Positions 32,225 to 45,149 of a stretch of DNA of 64,000 nt are shown here, piece after piece. Below the pieces are notes generated by a model. The model was given only the letters and a program-made list of their open reading frames with translations, made no database searches and was not told where the DNA came from. The position numbers and the translations under genes are program-made. Source of the DNA: Serilophus lunatus (Eukaryota; Chordata; Aves; Passeriformes; Eurylaimidae). The stretch lies in assembly GCA_013399895.1 (NCBI GenBank), contig VXBA01001197.1, forward strand, positions 426,978 to 490,977, written 5' to 3'. Position 1 is the stretch's first letter. The number at the start of each line of letters is the position of its first letter.

Positions 32225-35200
32225 TTTGGTTGTTAGTGGAATTTGAAGCATATCGCAGAGTTGTGCCGCTCTGCCCGGGTTTGGTTTCTGTGACCCTCCC
32301 CATGTCCAAGGCGTCTCGGTTATCAGCAGCATACAGTTCTGTGTGCAGGGTGAGTCTTGGAGATCGGGCTCTTCCTGCTGCACTGCCTTGCCTATTGCAT
32401 AGATACCGAGCTGTGTTAAAGACCTCTGAAATACTTCGTTATCACGTTTTGTCTTCCCTGGTGACGTTTCACGTATGGCTTGGACTTGTCCTACTTGATT
32501 CCCAGCTGGTACTGCCTCCTGGGGTTCTTTTGATAAAGTGAAAAATTATGCAAATCATTTACACAAGAAATATTTAGTAATAGTTTCGCCATTACTGCTG
32601 AAGTGGTAGGAGCTAATTTATATAAGGTTTTTATGCCAGCTGTAGAAACTGTTCTGGTAATGCTTTTCGTCTTTCTCTCTTTGATGAGCATAGCTGACTG
32701 TTGAGGTTTTACGTAGCTATTTGAAAAAGTTTTAAAACAAAACAAAAAGATGTACACAGTAATTGGTCTTGCAGGGGCATGACATTAACAATTCCTGTCC
32801 AGAGCACACTCAAATGTGCTTTAAAGCCACATGCTCACATATATCAGGTGACATTCTTCTGTGTTTTTGATGTCATCTGACTAATTCAGTCTTTCATTAG
32901 CTCTTAGCTGAAAGGCTGATTTTTCCAATCCTTGTTTGCTTTTCAGTTCACAGGTATAATGGTGTGGTATAAAAGCTTAGATACTGAAATGCCTGTGTGA
33001 TGGCATCTTTTGTTAATGAATGTTGGTTTTGTTCAAGTAAATCTACTGCCTTTGGCAGGTGAACAAATCATTGTAGTTTTTGTAAACTTTATTTTCAGAT
33101 CTGTATTTTTTAATCACATGGTTTGCTAGAACAGACTCATAAACTAAAAAGGAGGAAACAAAACCTTGAAGTCAAACCACAGGCATTTCACTTTTGGTTA
33201 AGGGGGCTTTTGTGAGCCTTTGAATGAGCAATTTCTAATTTATAGTCCCTGGGCACTTGACTATGTGGCTATATGGTATTTTCTTTGTATATAGCAGGGA
33301 CATCTTCCCTCTGAGCACATTAAGTTTTTCCTCTACGTGAACTCTGGCTTGTGCTGGGTGTTCCAAGAGGTTATTGCCCTCCTGGCTACCAGAGCTTTAA
33401 ATTGAAATGAATGTTTTGGTTTGGACTGTTTGGCTATGCCACTCTGAATGCAGTTATGGAGCTTACACTTGCACAATACTCTGCTGGTTCTCAGATGCTT
33501 AAAGAAGTTGTTCTGTTCCCTCCCGTGCACCAGCTTTGACACCTTTCCAGCTCTACAGAGGGCCAGCTCAATTTATTAACTGGAACACTGAGTGTGCACA
33601 CTGAAATAGCATTTTGTACTATGAACTGACAGGCAGAGCCAGCACCAAGAATGAAGCCTTGAAGAGTTGGGGAACAACCCAGCCATTTTCAAGGCCAGCA
33701 GACTGCACCCTAAAATGTGCCTGCTTCTGTGGGTGGTTGTCAGAGGAGAGCACAGTGCTGCTCGAAGCCGTGATTCTAAGTTGCCGAATGTAGTTCAGCA
33801 GTGACTGCCTGAAGGCCAGGATCTGGCTTCAGGTGCTCAGAAGTTAAATGTGCAGAGTGTGATGCTTTCCCAAGCCCTCAATGTGAACATAATCTGCACT
33901 GTGGGGTAGGGAGGGAATGTGGAACCTTTAGCTGTGGAATATCAAATACATCAACTAAAGGCTGATCTGCAAGGAGATGGCTGTATGTGAGCTGGGCACT
34001 AGCTTTGCATTCACCTGACCCTAACTTAAATGTTGACATGTATGTGTGCTTATGCATTTGTAGTAAGAGCAGGCTGTTGCAGAGGTGGCAGTTCAGGCAA
34101 GTCTGAAGTGCTTGTTGGTTTCTCATCTGTAGCTATTGAAACACTTCATTTTTAGGTAGTTACAGCTCAATTGATGGAATGTGCCCTGTGCTAAAATACG
34201 GCAAGCTGTAAAACCAGTTCATTTCCTTACTTGCCTGATTCAAGCACGCTCAGAGCTCTGAAACTGAAGTTACTGTTGCTTCATGTGATTTATCTGAGGT
34301 TGAGCTGAAGATACACTTCCCTGGCACAAATCCTTCCTCATTAAAGCTGGGCACTCTCTTGGACTCCATGCCATTTCAGGTTTCTTGAAGCTGGCTCTTC
34401 CAGAAGTTATCCTGCTCTCAGCTGAAGGACAGCATTAGATAGTTCAGATCACTAGGGTGGCAGAGAAGCTTGGGATTACCAACTGGAAAAGTGGTGGTTT
34501 AAACTGTTGTGGTGATCCACTGTTGCTTTACATTACCCAAGCACAGGATGCTGCCAAGCAGGTGAGCTTAATCCTTCCTCCCACCCATGGGCTAGCCTTC
34601 CCTCAGTCCTGCTTGCATTGGAATAGGCTGCCCAGGGAAGTGGAGGAATCTCCATCCCTGCAAGTGTTTAAAAGACATGTGTTGCTTGAGTCAGTTCTTT
34701 TATATGGCCATCATTTATTAGAGCTATTGCCGGCAAGAGAGGCTGAGAGTTGGTAACTGGAGTTAGGGAAGGGGGTGGGAGTGTGCTGGGTATCCCTTTC
34801 AGCAGAGCTTTACACCAATCCTGGTTTCACAGTCGCCTTAAAGTGTGCTGGTGCAGCTGCCAAACACGTGGAGTGTGGTTTTCCAAAGCAAATGCTGGTT
34901 GAGACCAGAAGCTGCAGTTTCTGAAGCACAGCAAGGAAATACTCTGCAGAGAGTGGGATGGAGATCCCTTGGGATGTCTGTAGTGCCAAAGGAATCGTCA
35001 CAAACACACATCCTAAGTGCAGGACAAGTAGCCCAGGCTGACTTGCTTTAACATTACTGCAGTAGGAGCAGAAACTGCTCCCCTAAGGTAGGACTTGGGT
35101 GGCCAGTTGAGGGAGTGTTCAGTCTGTAATCTGATTGAGTCCTGGCACAAAGGCATTTAAAGCAGCTTGTCCAATACATGAAATGCGGCACACAGCGCAA

Positions 35201-37059
35201 CTGAGCTTGATTGTATTCTTATTTTGAACTGTTGATCCTTGAAAGTGCTATCAGTGCTTGTGCAGTTGGGTCCTTGAAGAAAGTATTTCTGTGAAAGAAT
35301 TATTGGTGTTACCTTGGAATGTTTGTTATCAGTAGATTTATTATGTAGAGCTCTTGGTTCTCATTTCACATTTAGCATTGCAATATCTTAAGGAAAAAAA
35401 CCCCGTATTTCATGTCTGCTCCTTTCAGTAGGGTCATCCTTAAATATGTCTTAATGTTGGAACTCAATTTTTCATTGAAACTTTTATGGGTTAAAAGGTC
35501 TTTAGGACAAGGACAATTTGAGCAGTTTTGACTACTCAAAGGCCAAAGAGCATTTAAGAAAAGTATTGCTAAATACAAGTTGACATCAAAGCTTGAAATT
35601 TATGTAAACTGTATCTGAACAACTGAGGAAGGTTTAATAAAATACTAAGGGAGAAGTGACAGATGGTGATGATGAAGGTTAGGTTAGGTTTTTTTTTCTA
35701 GATTATTATTATTTTAGTGGATTTTTAAAACACACTAATATTTTACTAAGGGGAATTATTATCTCTCTTGCATCTTTTATACATTAAAAAAATAATTCCA
35801 CTGTATATTTGTGCACTTAGACATATTTATTAAAAAAGAAAGTGGTGTAAGTTCCAATAAAGTAAGCACAATTTGTTATATGATTATTTTTTTTAACTGG
35901 AATATTTTGGGTTTTAGCTTTAGAGTCTTTAGAGGTTAAAATGTTTTCTAAATAGAAAACAAGTTCCCTTGTGCTTTCAGCTATACAGGTCTAATATTTG
36001 TTTTTAGTGCTTTGACAGCTCTACTAAAGCTCACATGTGGTTGATAGAGGGTTGATTTCCCCTAAATGGTAAATGGGCTCTGGTGTTCTGAAAAGGCACG
36101 CACCTCTGTTGTCTGTAAGCCTGAATTTGCTATATAGCAAGCAAGGCTTTCATGCCTTTGGCAGAAAAATTCCAGGTGTTGCATATATATTGAAAATATA
36201 TAGAAATGTTGAATTCAAAACTTATCTAATCAAATACTGGTAGACATGGTATAAAAGCCTGCAGCTGTAGGATTTAACTGTTTCCTCTGCTACAGAAATA
36301 ATGCCTTTGTGTGAAGGGTCATTTAAAAAGTGTCAAATTAGATACAGTTATTCTTCTGTATAATTTTTCATGTGATGCCTTTAAGTGCAAGCTGGGTTTC
36401 ACTGTGTACCAGCTGATCACTTTGTATTTTTTGGTGGTATTGCATTTTTTTTTTCTTTGAAGTAAAATTTTAAACTTCAATTCTGTACTTCACAATTGTG
36501 ACTTGAGCTATGTTTTCCTTAATGAGTACTTTTAAAGAGACTTCGGCCTTTGTGCCCCTCCCAAGGGCTGTAAGGTCTGGCATTGAAAGATAAAGCAATC
36601 TGAAATTCATAAGGCCTCTACAGGGGTGAATGTATCTTGCAGTTGAAATTGCAGGAGTAAGTATAACTGTATGAATTCAGTAAGATATTTTAAAGTCCTC
36701 TGGGAAATATAAAGGGAAAGTAAACAGTTTCAGTATTTTTCAATACTTCTCATATCTCTAATTGACTGAGAAATCATATTTGCTTGTTTAGGAGGGAAAA
36801 GAGACACTACGTTCTTCCAGCTCCTGTCGGTTTAGGAACTGACTCCATATCTTTCAACCCACATCTTTGAGCTGGAGTAATAACCAAACCTATATCTAGC
36901 ATAGTTGTTTTTCTGTGCTCCTGTTAGACAGATAAATTTTTGCCTTAATGGGAAATTAAAATACCAGTAGTACTGTCACGTGGAAACAAACACCATTCTA
37001 TTCGTAGAGGGGGGGAAAAAAAAACCCCTTTAATACTTTTTTTTTTTTCCCCTATTCAG
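32225..37059 (+). other. GLRX5: Remainder of GLRX5 intron 1
   Basis: Intronic by position between the two coding exons. Apart from the CR1 piece at 34615-34695 and AT-rich tracts around 35690-35900, no other gene or RNA is recognised. Open frames up to 103 codons here have no resemblance to known proteins. Confidence 0.85.
34615..34695 (+). mobile_element. Short CR1 LINE fragment
   Basis: 'GGAATAGGCTGCCCAGGGAA', 'CCATCCCTGCAAGTGTTTAAA' less one base, and 'GACATGTG' match the interior of the CR1 3' region. Both ends are missing, so this is a decayed internal remnant. Confidence 0.75.
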
Positions 37060-37238
37060 GAATAAAAAACTACTCCAACTGGCCTACCATCCCACAAGTG
37101 TACCTCAATGGTGAATTCGTTGGTGGCTGTGATATTCTTCTCCAGATGCATCAGAATGGAGATCTTGTAGAAGAGCTGAAGAAACTGGGAATCCGTTCAG
37201 CACTTCTGGATGCAGAAAAAGACCAAGAGAAAAAGTAA
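37060..37238 (+). CDS. GLRX5: Glutaredoxin 5, mitochondrial - coding exon 2 (terminal)
   Basis: This exon completes the split Gly codon and adds 58 residues before TAA (37236-37238). It contains the thioredoxin-fold cis-proline segment (WPTIPQVY, Pro at exon residue 11), the LNGEFVGG turn and the GGCD motif (residues 21-24) that contacts glutathione. The C-terminal helix LLQMHQNGDLVEELKKLGI and a charged tail ending in EKK follow. It is nearly identical to mammalian GLRX5, as expected for this conserved half. The acceptor is TATTCAG|GA after a T12 tract (37037-37048). With exon 1, 115 residues are visible of about 157 in the human protein; the shortfall equals the part hidden by the gap. The frame is intact, with no sign of a pseudogene: there is an intron, no stops and consensus splice sites. 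Confidence 0.98.
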
Positions 37239-37273
37239 AATGAGAAAAAAAAAATTAAAAATGCTGTGACAGG

Positions 37274-37279
37274 AATAAA
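37274..37279 (+). terminator. Poly(A) signal AATAAA (proximal)
   Basis: A canonical hexamer 36 nt after the GLRX5 stop. Use would give a very short 3' UTR; the downstream GT-rich element is weak. Confidence 0.4.
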
Positions 37280-37804
37280 ACAAATCTTTGATAAGAACTT
37301 GTTACCAGCAAAGCCTTATGTACTTTAGGTCAATGAAGGCATCTTTTTGAACTGACACTAAGTGAATGTCTCTTAGCTCCTGGTAAATGTAATGATCTTG
37401 GTATTACTGATTTATGGATGTTGTGAAAATTAGAGTGTAACCACTGCACTGTAAAACGTAAGTTTGTGAAAATTGTTTTGAAAAAGTTCACTGATAAAGG
37501 CACTCTCTTCTTGAGTGGGAGTAAACCAAAAGAACTAATAATATTTTTATGGGTTTTGAGTGTGTGTTTCTCTGTTCTTTGATACGTGAACCTACACAAA
37601 GTTTGCATTCCCTTTCTTCTCTTGAAAAAACATTAAGTAATATTGCATAAGTTTTTCTGTGTAACTCCTGGTGATAAAACTTGCTGAGAGCCTGTTTAAC
37701 TTGTCTAATCTCATACAATATAGGAGAAAAACAGTTTTCCAACAATGTAAGAGAGAAAAAGACTATGAGAGTGCATGATACATACTTTTATTCCAAAGGG
37801 TAAA

Positions 37805-37810
37805 AATAAA
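37805..37810 (+). terminator. Poly(A) signal AATAAA (middle)
   Basis: A canonical hexamer followed within about 40 nt by T/GT-rich sequence (TTTTGTATCTTTCTGATGG). Confidence 0.5.
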
Positions 37811-38431
37811 CAGACTTGTACAAGTACATGTATAGTGGTCATTATTATTTTGTATCTTTCTGATGGCTTTTAAAACTGCTAAGCATTGTGCCTAAATATT
37901 TTATAAAACCTTTTCTACCTCTGGCAAAGCAGCTTTTCCCCCTGCTGATACAATTTGTATATTGTAGTTCTGTGTTAGTGCTCAAAAGCAGGAATTGTTT
38001 CAGGCTTCAGTACTCTAGCTTGAAATAATACAGGAGAATACTTCAGTTGTTACTGTAATCTTGTATTATTTGCTGGTAACTAAGTTATCTTTTTATATTT
38101 GTTGTGTTTCCAAGTGTTTTCTCTCCTGACTGCTGTGCTCCAAAGAATATAGTCTTCAAACATGGGATTTACAGATGAAATGTTCATGTGGATAAGATGA
38201 GTGTAGCAGAGAGGCTACTGAATAGATAAATATTTCTTTGTGGAAGATTTCTGGGTTGTTCAGTATCTATCTAACCATATTTCCCTAAGTGAAAACAAAC
38301 AATATTAACCAGTGGTAGCTTCAGCTCTGTAGCAATATTGCTAAGGTTAAAATCTAACAAAGTTGTTTCTGAATGCAGTTCACTTTTATTAATATAAACC
38401 AGTTTGCATGTGAATTAGGCAAATGGTTGGA

Positions 38432-38437
38432 AATAAA
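38432..38437 (+). terminator. Poly(A) signal AATAAA (distal)
   Basis: A canonical hexamer followed closely by TGTATTTTATGTTGATTGT, a good downstream element. It is the most convincing 3' end for GLRX5. Confidence 0.6.
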
Positions 38438-38460
38438 CTGTATTTTATGTTGATTGTCTA

Positions 38461-41400
38461 CAGTAGTTGCTCTTTATTTTAAGTGACTAATGAAACTGAT
38501 ACTACTTTTGATTTGAAAAGTTTTCACTGCATAGGATAGAAAATGTGTTTTTGAGAAAGGAAAGAAATATGATGGTCAGTGGAAGAAGAGGACAGGACTG
38601 GAACTTGGAGACAAGAGGGATTTGGTGCAGGTTCCAGTTCTGAGTGTCTCCTGCCCACCTGAACGAGTGGTCAATTGGAGAAACCATACTAGTACATTCT
38701 TCAGAGAATTTGCCAAACTGATTACTTGTAAGCTTACTGTATAGTTTTAATGTAGTCAGCAGGACTAAATACAGTGTGTTTGTTCCCTGTGTGTTCCCTT
38801 GCTCATGACACCTGCCCAGTGCCAGTGAAGGTGACTGAGTGACCACCGTGTATGAATTAGTTACACATGGGGCTGTCATGTGAATGCATGATTTTTTATG
38901 TTCTGTTCATACACTACACCATATTCATGGAATGCAAAGCTTTAGGCACAGATGAAGGTTAGTTCTGAGCACTTGAATTCAAATTAAATGAACTTTCTTG
39001 TGGTTACTCTTTCACAAGTGGTTTTTGCCATTCTGAATGTAAAACAATGTTTAGACAAATAAGTGAATTTCAAAAGTTACTTGTGTCAAAAGATCTATTA
39101 AAATGAATGTACATAGTAAAGAAATAAGGTAATGAAGAAAATTCTTTTCTGCTTCAATGCTTAACTCTTACTCTGGCTACTAAATAAATCTATTAAGAAA
39201 AACCCAACAAATTTGCTGTTTATAGATCTGTATTCTTTATTCTGTGGAAGTTGAATATTTTTCAGTAGTATCTGCTGGTAATTTAACATAAAGGGAACTT
39301 TAGCATTGTCAGGTGGCTTTTTTCCTCTAAGCAGCAAATTTTTTCTCCCAGCATGAGTTCTCTTAATAAAACAGAAGTTTTTCTTCTTTCTCTACTTTCT
39401 TTCCCTCTTTAGTTTTTAATTATTTGGTCAAAATTTTGCATAACATACACAGTAGTGTTTGTTTCAATCCTTTCCCTGATGGGAACATGTGATTAAAAGA
39501 GTAAAGGCAGTGATGATTCTATAAAGCAAGTGTGACAAAGCCAAAGAGTGGGTATGAAAATTGAGGTTGCTCCCCGCATTCCCATGCAAGCCATACATTT
39601 TCAGCCTCTGTGCATGAGCACTTAATTTTACATATATAAAAATGCTCATGTTTATCCAGCTGCAATAAAAAACCCCATCATCTACTTCTATTGTAAAGCT
39701 TCAGGTACTCACAATGCTTTATTTTATTGTTGATTGAGAGTATTTTCCCTAAGAAACTAGCTCTCTGTTAGGCTTATAGTTTTAGAAGGGGGACAGTATT
39801 CTGCTCCTCATTTTCTACTGTCCCTCAAACTAGAGGCAAAAGGGAGCATGTGCTTCCAGTCCCAAAGGGATGCTCCTTCAAATGAGCTTATTTTTTTTGA
39901 AGGAAAAAATAATGCCTCTCCTTGAGGAGATTTGCACCTGTTTTTCTCATGTTCTTTGGCAATGAGAGAAGGCAACTGGTAATACTGGAGTATGGGGTGA
40001 CAATCCAGTGGGTGTGCTGAGCTAATACAGGGGGCTGGTGTTTGGTAAAAGGATCCATGAGGAGTCCCTGGTCAGGAGGATGTGAAGGGTTCTGTGGAGG
40101 ATATTGACTTTTTTCCCCCAGGAGGAGCAGCTTGTCACAGGAGGTGAGGGGGAGGGATGGGGGAAAAAAACACTGGCACTGCTGCTTGTTCTTCCCTGAT
40201 TATCCTGCCATAAAATGAAGACTGAAGAGGTCGTAGTGGTCAAGAACACGCCTTGAGAGGGCTGGCTGAAGTTGCTGAGAAGTACAGCCAAGAGCATTTC
40301 TGGGGACCTGGCCTTGCTGTCTTTGGTGAAGAGAGAAGCCAAGCTGCCTCCTGATCTTGAGTTGGTACTGCTGGGGTCAGGCAGGTGTCAGGGCTATGCA
40401 TGAGTGTTGCCATCTGCAGGGCTTCTACATATTAAGGCTGGATGTGTGGAGCTGTCTGCTACAGAAACTCCTCACTGATTTGACTTCTTGAGACCTTTTC
40501 TTGAATCTCCTAGGGAAAACAGGTTTTAGTTACACAGAAAATAGGACTGATATAGCTAAGTGGATTCAGGTTTTATTTTCCACTTTTGTTTTTAATTTTG
40601 TTTTTAATTTAACATCCTGTTTTTTGCATATGCCTTCTTTCTCTGGAAGTAATGGAGTAGGTGAGGAGCAAAGGGGTTTTAGTTAGAAAGACCATGGTAT
40701 AAAAGCCGTGGTAGCCACAGGTTGTAGCTGAGAGGAATGCAAAGTGCTGTATGCACTCAACAAGCATCCACACTGTCCCAGTTTTGAGGATCACTTCCTG
40801 ATCAGACAACAGAGATGCTTGCAGAACAGCAAGCTGCTAGCTTACACTCCATTCTCAAGAGTAAACAAAATCTTTTAAAGGTGACTTTTAATCTCAAATG
40901 ATACTAATGGTGTAAGATCTTTAGAATCAGAGTGAGTAAACAAACTACTTTAAAGATGGAGGCAGTCACTAGAAACTTTTCTGTAGCTGTAGAAATACAT
41001 TCTCCAAAGTACCTTGTTTACCTAAGTATGTACAATTGGTGATGGTTTCTAGCAACCAAAAAAGAACCTAAATGTTTCTGAAATCTTGGAAAATAACACC
41101 AGTATAGTTATTTAGAAGGCACACATTCGTTATTGACAGCACTGGATGCATAGGGGGTCACTCCACCTGTCATGTGCCATCACAGAAAAATACTTCCCTT
41201 TTTATTTCACCTATGCAATGCACAGTTATGACAAGAACACGTATTTTTCCAATTCATTAAGCCAATCTGTTCTAAGTTTTCTATCAGAACATCTTGCTAT
41301 CTATCAGTACGCCTTGGTACAACCCTCACTTTATAGCTGTACATACTATAGTTAACTTGTTATAAAACCCATTTTTCTACTACAGATTTATGTTCTGATT

Positions 41401-42485
41401 TTATCTCCATCCTTGCTTAGACCAAATTCTCCTGTTTTACAAGGGCCAAATCCAATATTAATTTTGAAACAGATTTGCCAATGAAAGAAGTTAATTTAGC
41501 AAACAACAGGGAACATTATTTCTTTTTCCTTTCAACTGTTGCAGCAGTTCTACATAAAAAGCCATGAGACTGCTCCTGTGGAGACGCTGAGGTGCAGGCA
41601 AGTGTGTCTGTTTCTGAAGTTCTATGTCTTCCCTTCTAACTAAAAGCTTGCACAGGGAACTTTTTTAGCATCTTCTAAAGATGAGCTTCTGTAAAATTTT
41701 GCTTGGCATTCAACAACGAATTAAGTCAAAAGGAGCTTTGTAGTGTTGAATTAGGAAAATTACTGAATTGTGCTTGGTTTTGCTCGCTAGATAAGCACTG
41801 TCTTCAAATCTTGAAGGGTTTTTATACAATTTAGCCTCAAAACAGTGAAGAAGAACACTCAAATCTTTGTATACTAATACAAATCGAAAAAGTCGTTTGC
41901 TAATTGACCAGTAACAGCTATAGAGAGAATAAAGTTTTAGAGTCTTTAGTCTTAAACCTATAATGTAGTGGTAATAAAACCATGTGCTTTTACAGAGTAT
42001 CTCTACAAGCATTCTAGAGCTTTCTGATACACAGTACAGGGGGTATCTCTGAAATACTACTTGTCAGACAGGATTTCCCAGTTGAAGTTATACTACCACA
42101 CCTACTATTTCTGTTCTTTTTCATCATTTCACTTGTCTAAACGCTAAACAGCTCTTCAAGTAGATGTAGCATGGTAGGTGTTCTTTGTTGTTTTGTTTCT
42201 TTAAGAAAATAAAGATATTCTCTGAAAAGCAGCGCTTCTTGATTAATGAGGCACAAAGAGAATATGCCTCATGAAGACTGGGTACATATTCAAACCTTCA
42301 TAGCTCAGGAGAGATCAGATTTAGGGCTGGTATTCAAGAATGTTTTGTGCTGGTGGTTTAAAAATATTACTCATCAGAGGTTCTATGAGAGACAAGAATT
42401 AGCATAGTGAAAAGTGAAAGGAAGCAGTTATAAAAATACTGATAGTTCCTGAAAGGAAAGCAAAAAAAAAAAGAAACATTTTCAG
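38461..42485. other. Gene-free stretch downstream of GLRX5
   Basis: No coding exon, RNA gene or recognisable mobile element. In mammals the TCL1-family genes follow GLRX5; nothing resembling them was seen here. Open frames of 100-125 codons at 38502, 40022 and 41710 (- strand) are not recognisable proteins. Confidence 0.5.
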
Positions 42486-43330
42486 TGACGGTAGAGGAAA
42501 GCTGCGGAGGGTATTCCCGGGGAGATGCTCTGGGATGAGCTGCCAGCAGCCGGGCGAGCGGCCTAGGCCACCCAGGAGATGGTGCTGTTGGATCAGGGAA
42601 GCAGCACAGCTCTGACCCAGAAGTATCTCTCAATGCGGTCCTCCCTGTTTTCCATCTGTATTGCATGTTACTCTTTGGGGTCCTCGTTTTCTTTTGGGAG
42701 AAGGTGGTGCCGGTGTTGAACCCGGGGCGCATGCCGGTGCGGTGTGTGATGCCATTCCCAGCCCGCCAGCCCCGCGCACTCGGTGGAGATGACGGCAGCG
42801 CTTGAAGGCGATGTTTTTCCCCGGGACTGCGTGGCTGGCGAGATGGTAACGCTGAGGCGGGGAGCAGCTTCACAGCTCGCTGCCCTCACCGGAGCCACCG
42901 CCTGAGCAGCGCCGTGCCACAGCCAGGCATCCGCCGGGTGCCCGCTCCTCAGTGCCCGGGGTGGGGAGCAGCATTCCCGCTGGCGGGGGCTCCTCGGAGA
43001 CCCACCGCCTGGCAGCTTCCCTGCGCCCTCCTGCAGGCGGCCTGTCCCCCCGTACACGTGCCTGGGAAAGGTAAGCGCAAGGGCGGCTTTGGTGCCGCAC
43101 GGCGAGGACGCGCGTGGGGCCGAGCGTGGGGCGCGCCGCGGGGGCGGGATGCGCCGGGCTGGGCAACCGGGAGCATCCCGTGGGACACGCAGCTCCCCGT
43201 GGGACACGCAGCTCCCCGTGGGACACGCAGCTCCTGAGCACCCTTGCCCCGTGTCTCGGGGCACAGGGCACTCACTGCCCTCCTGCACTGATAGGGCCCT
43301 GTGAGCGCAAACGTCTGTGGACAGCTCACG
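42486..43330. promoter_or_regulatory. Orphan CpG island
   Basis: High GC and CpG with no recognised gene. It has a consensus + strand donor (GGAAAG|GTAAGC, GT at 43071) and also a fair - strand donor (CCG|GTGAGG, GT at 42889-42888), so it could drive a transcript either way. Frames up to 206 codons in the island are mutually overlapping and repetitive in composition, and none is recognised. The best guess is a promoter of a non-coding RNA or of an unrecognised gene. Confidence 0.6.
43177..43233 (+). repeat. Three perfect copies of a 19-bp unit
   Basis: CCCGTGGGACACGCAGCTC is repeated three times without a mismatch inside the CpG island. 19 is not a multiple of 3, so it shifts frame and argues against coding use. 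Confidence 0.95.
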
Positions 43331-43448
43331 GTGGGAAAGTTTGAGACCGCAAAGGGGAATTTGGGTTTCTTTCGGTTCAGAGTGTCTCAGCAGAGCAAGA
43401 GGTCAGAGGATTGTGACGACATCTTCTGTTGATTTTCTGTTTTATTAG

Positions 43449-43570
43449 CATCCATCCTCTCGTTGGGTTCAGTGTTTTCAAATCTGGCCAGAAAAGATCA
43501 GCAGGATCTGGAACGGGTCAGAGGATGCCCTGGGACTGACTGTAGCAGCACAGAGTTACCAGACTGCGTA
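43449..43570 (+). other. Candidate downstream exon of the orphan CpG-island transcript
   Basis: A good acceptor (TTTTCTGTTTTATTAG, AG at 43447-43448) lies 378 bp after the + strand donor at 43071. The pair would define a short intron. The exon's 3' end is unknown; 43570 is a placeholder. No coding frame is recognised. Confidence 0.25.
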
Positions 43571-44594
43571 TTTGCCAAATATTCAGTGGAAGGGATCAGC
43601 AAAGGCCTTTCCCCTGTTGCAAGGAGGGCTTGTGCCTCTGAGTGTTTCTGCATATGTAACCAGGCAGCGATTGGGGTTTTGCATGTGGTATAAATCTAAT
43701 TCTCCAGCTCTTCTACCTGAGGTCTTCTCTATCTGAATGGGTATAACCAAAATTAGGTCTTTCCACATGAAGGCAGAGATGCCAAAAGCAAGCCTCCTGC
43801 AGGTATCTGAGTGGGTTACAAGGCCTCACTAAGTGCAACCACTGTCTTGCTATGAAGCCATTTTGAATTTGTTGCCCCCATCTCTCTGTGGCTGAAGTGA
43901 ATGTGGCTGGTGGTGGTCGCAAAGTGGTCAGTGAGGAGAGACTCATGATGGGGGGGGATGGCCAAACCACACTCCAAGGGTGGAACCACTGAGGAGGCCA
44001 GTGGTGTAAGGATTTGAGGATTATGTCTGTTGCGCTACATTTCAAGTCTCCTCTTTCTAAATCATTAACAGCAATTTCATGGCTAGAGGTAGGGTTATTT
44101 TTGTGGAGGCTTTTGCTACACAAGTAATGATTTGGCAGTGCAGGAGCTGCATAGGGAAAGGATTGAGGAACTTTGCTATCCAGTAGTATTTAGGTATGTC
44201 AGCAGAAGGAAACCAAAATACTGAAGAACAGCAATTTAGAAAGGGACATAACAGAAATAAAGTAACCCAAAGCAAGCCTGTTCAAATACCTTTGCTTTTC
44301 ACATGAACTTGAGACACAGTTCAGCTGCTCTGCTGAAGAACTGTAATTTTCAGGCAGGAGCTGAATGTTGCTCTGGCTTGAGGAGTGAATGCTATAAGGA
44401 GATGATGGCTTAGAGCTCAGGCCACAACTTTTGATGAACATGGTCTTGCACGTCTCTGTCCCACAAAGATAAGCTCTTCCCACATATTGAAGAAGAGTCT
44501 CAGCATGTACCAGAGAGAAAGTTACATATTTTCCTTTAGGAATCATTTTACACTGAACTCTTGGATAAAATAAAGTGCTAAGGACCAGCACACT
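43571..44594. other. Gene-free stretch
   Basis: No recognised gene. - strand frames at 43713-44123 and 44199-44591 (136 and 130 codons) resemble nothing known. Confidence 0.45.
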
Positions 44595-44652
44595 GACTCA
44601 GACCTAGGAGACCTCTCTCCTCTGAGATCCCAAACCACTCCGCTATAGTGTC
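44595..44652 (-). mobile_element. tRNA-derived SINE-like fragment
   Basis: Read on the - strand, CTATAGCGGAGTGGTTTGGG resembles a tRNA A-box head. It is followed by a GGTCTCCTAGGTCTGAG segment like the 'GGAGACCTGGGTTC' part of MIR-type SINEs. A nested stem (CTCAGA/TCTGAG enclosing GGAGA/TCTCC) is present. The match is short. Confidence 0.3.
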
Positions 44653-45149
44653 AGGCCTCCTTTTAACCCAGAAACTTTGCAGTTCTTTCTGACTCAGGAA
44701 CAGTCTCCCAACAAGTGGGAGAAATATGGTCCTCTTCTCTTCTAATGCCTCGCCTGATGGATGAGTGCTTCATTAGAGATGAGCAACCTGGCTTGGCCTC
44801 CCTACAACGGAGTCTTTTCATGTCTGGAAGCAAATACTCCAATCACTGCACTATTGCAGACAACCAGCTTCCACCACCAGGTTGCAACTGGTATGGATTA
44901 CACATCCCAGGTTTGCCAGCTACTGTCCACTTCCTGCTTTTGGAAAGTCTTAAAACAGGGAATAGGTACCTTCTTTTTCCACCTTGGGCCAGAGCCATAA
45001 GTAACTATGACATTTCAGATCAAAATGCCTCATTTTTAAGGTGTCTACATCCTGATATCCTGATTTTTCTTAATCTTGAGCAATATGCAGGAAGGAATTC
45101 AAAGTAGGATTGCATCTGAAGCTGCTAGCAGATATATTAATGTAGTATG

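Larger units (their letters stand above)
37239..38460 (+). other. GLRX5: GLRX5 3' UTR (longest form inferred)
   Basis: From the stop codon to just past the third poly(A) signal. It is AT-rich with no competing gene. The end is inferred from signals; shorter forms ending near 37300 or 37830 are also possible. Confidence 0.6.

Noticed and set aside
36245..40707. Identical CATGGTATAAAAGCC at 36245 and 40693, with a partial copy near 32966 (possible TATA boxes)
   Set aside because: A 15-base repeat pair is expected by chance in 64 kb, and no initiator, island or exon accompanies them.
42668..43344. Frames up to 206 codons in the 43 kb island
   Set aside because: Mutually overlapping, distorted by the 19-bp triplication, and not recognisable.
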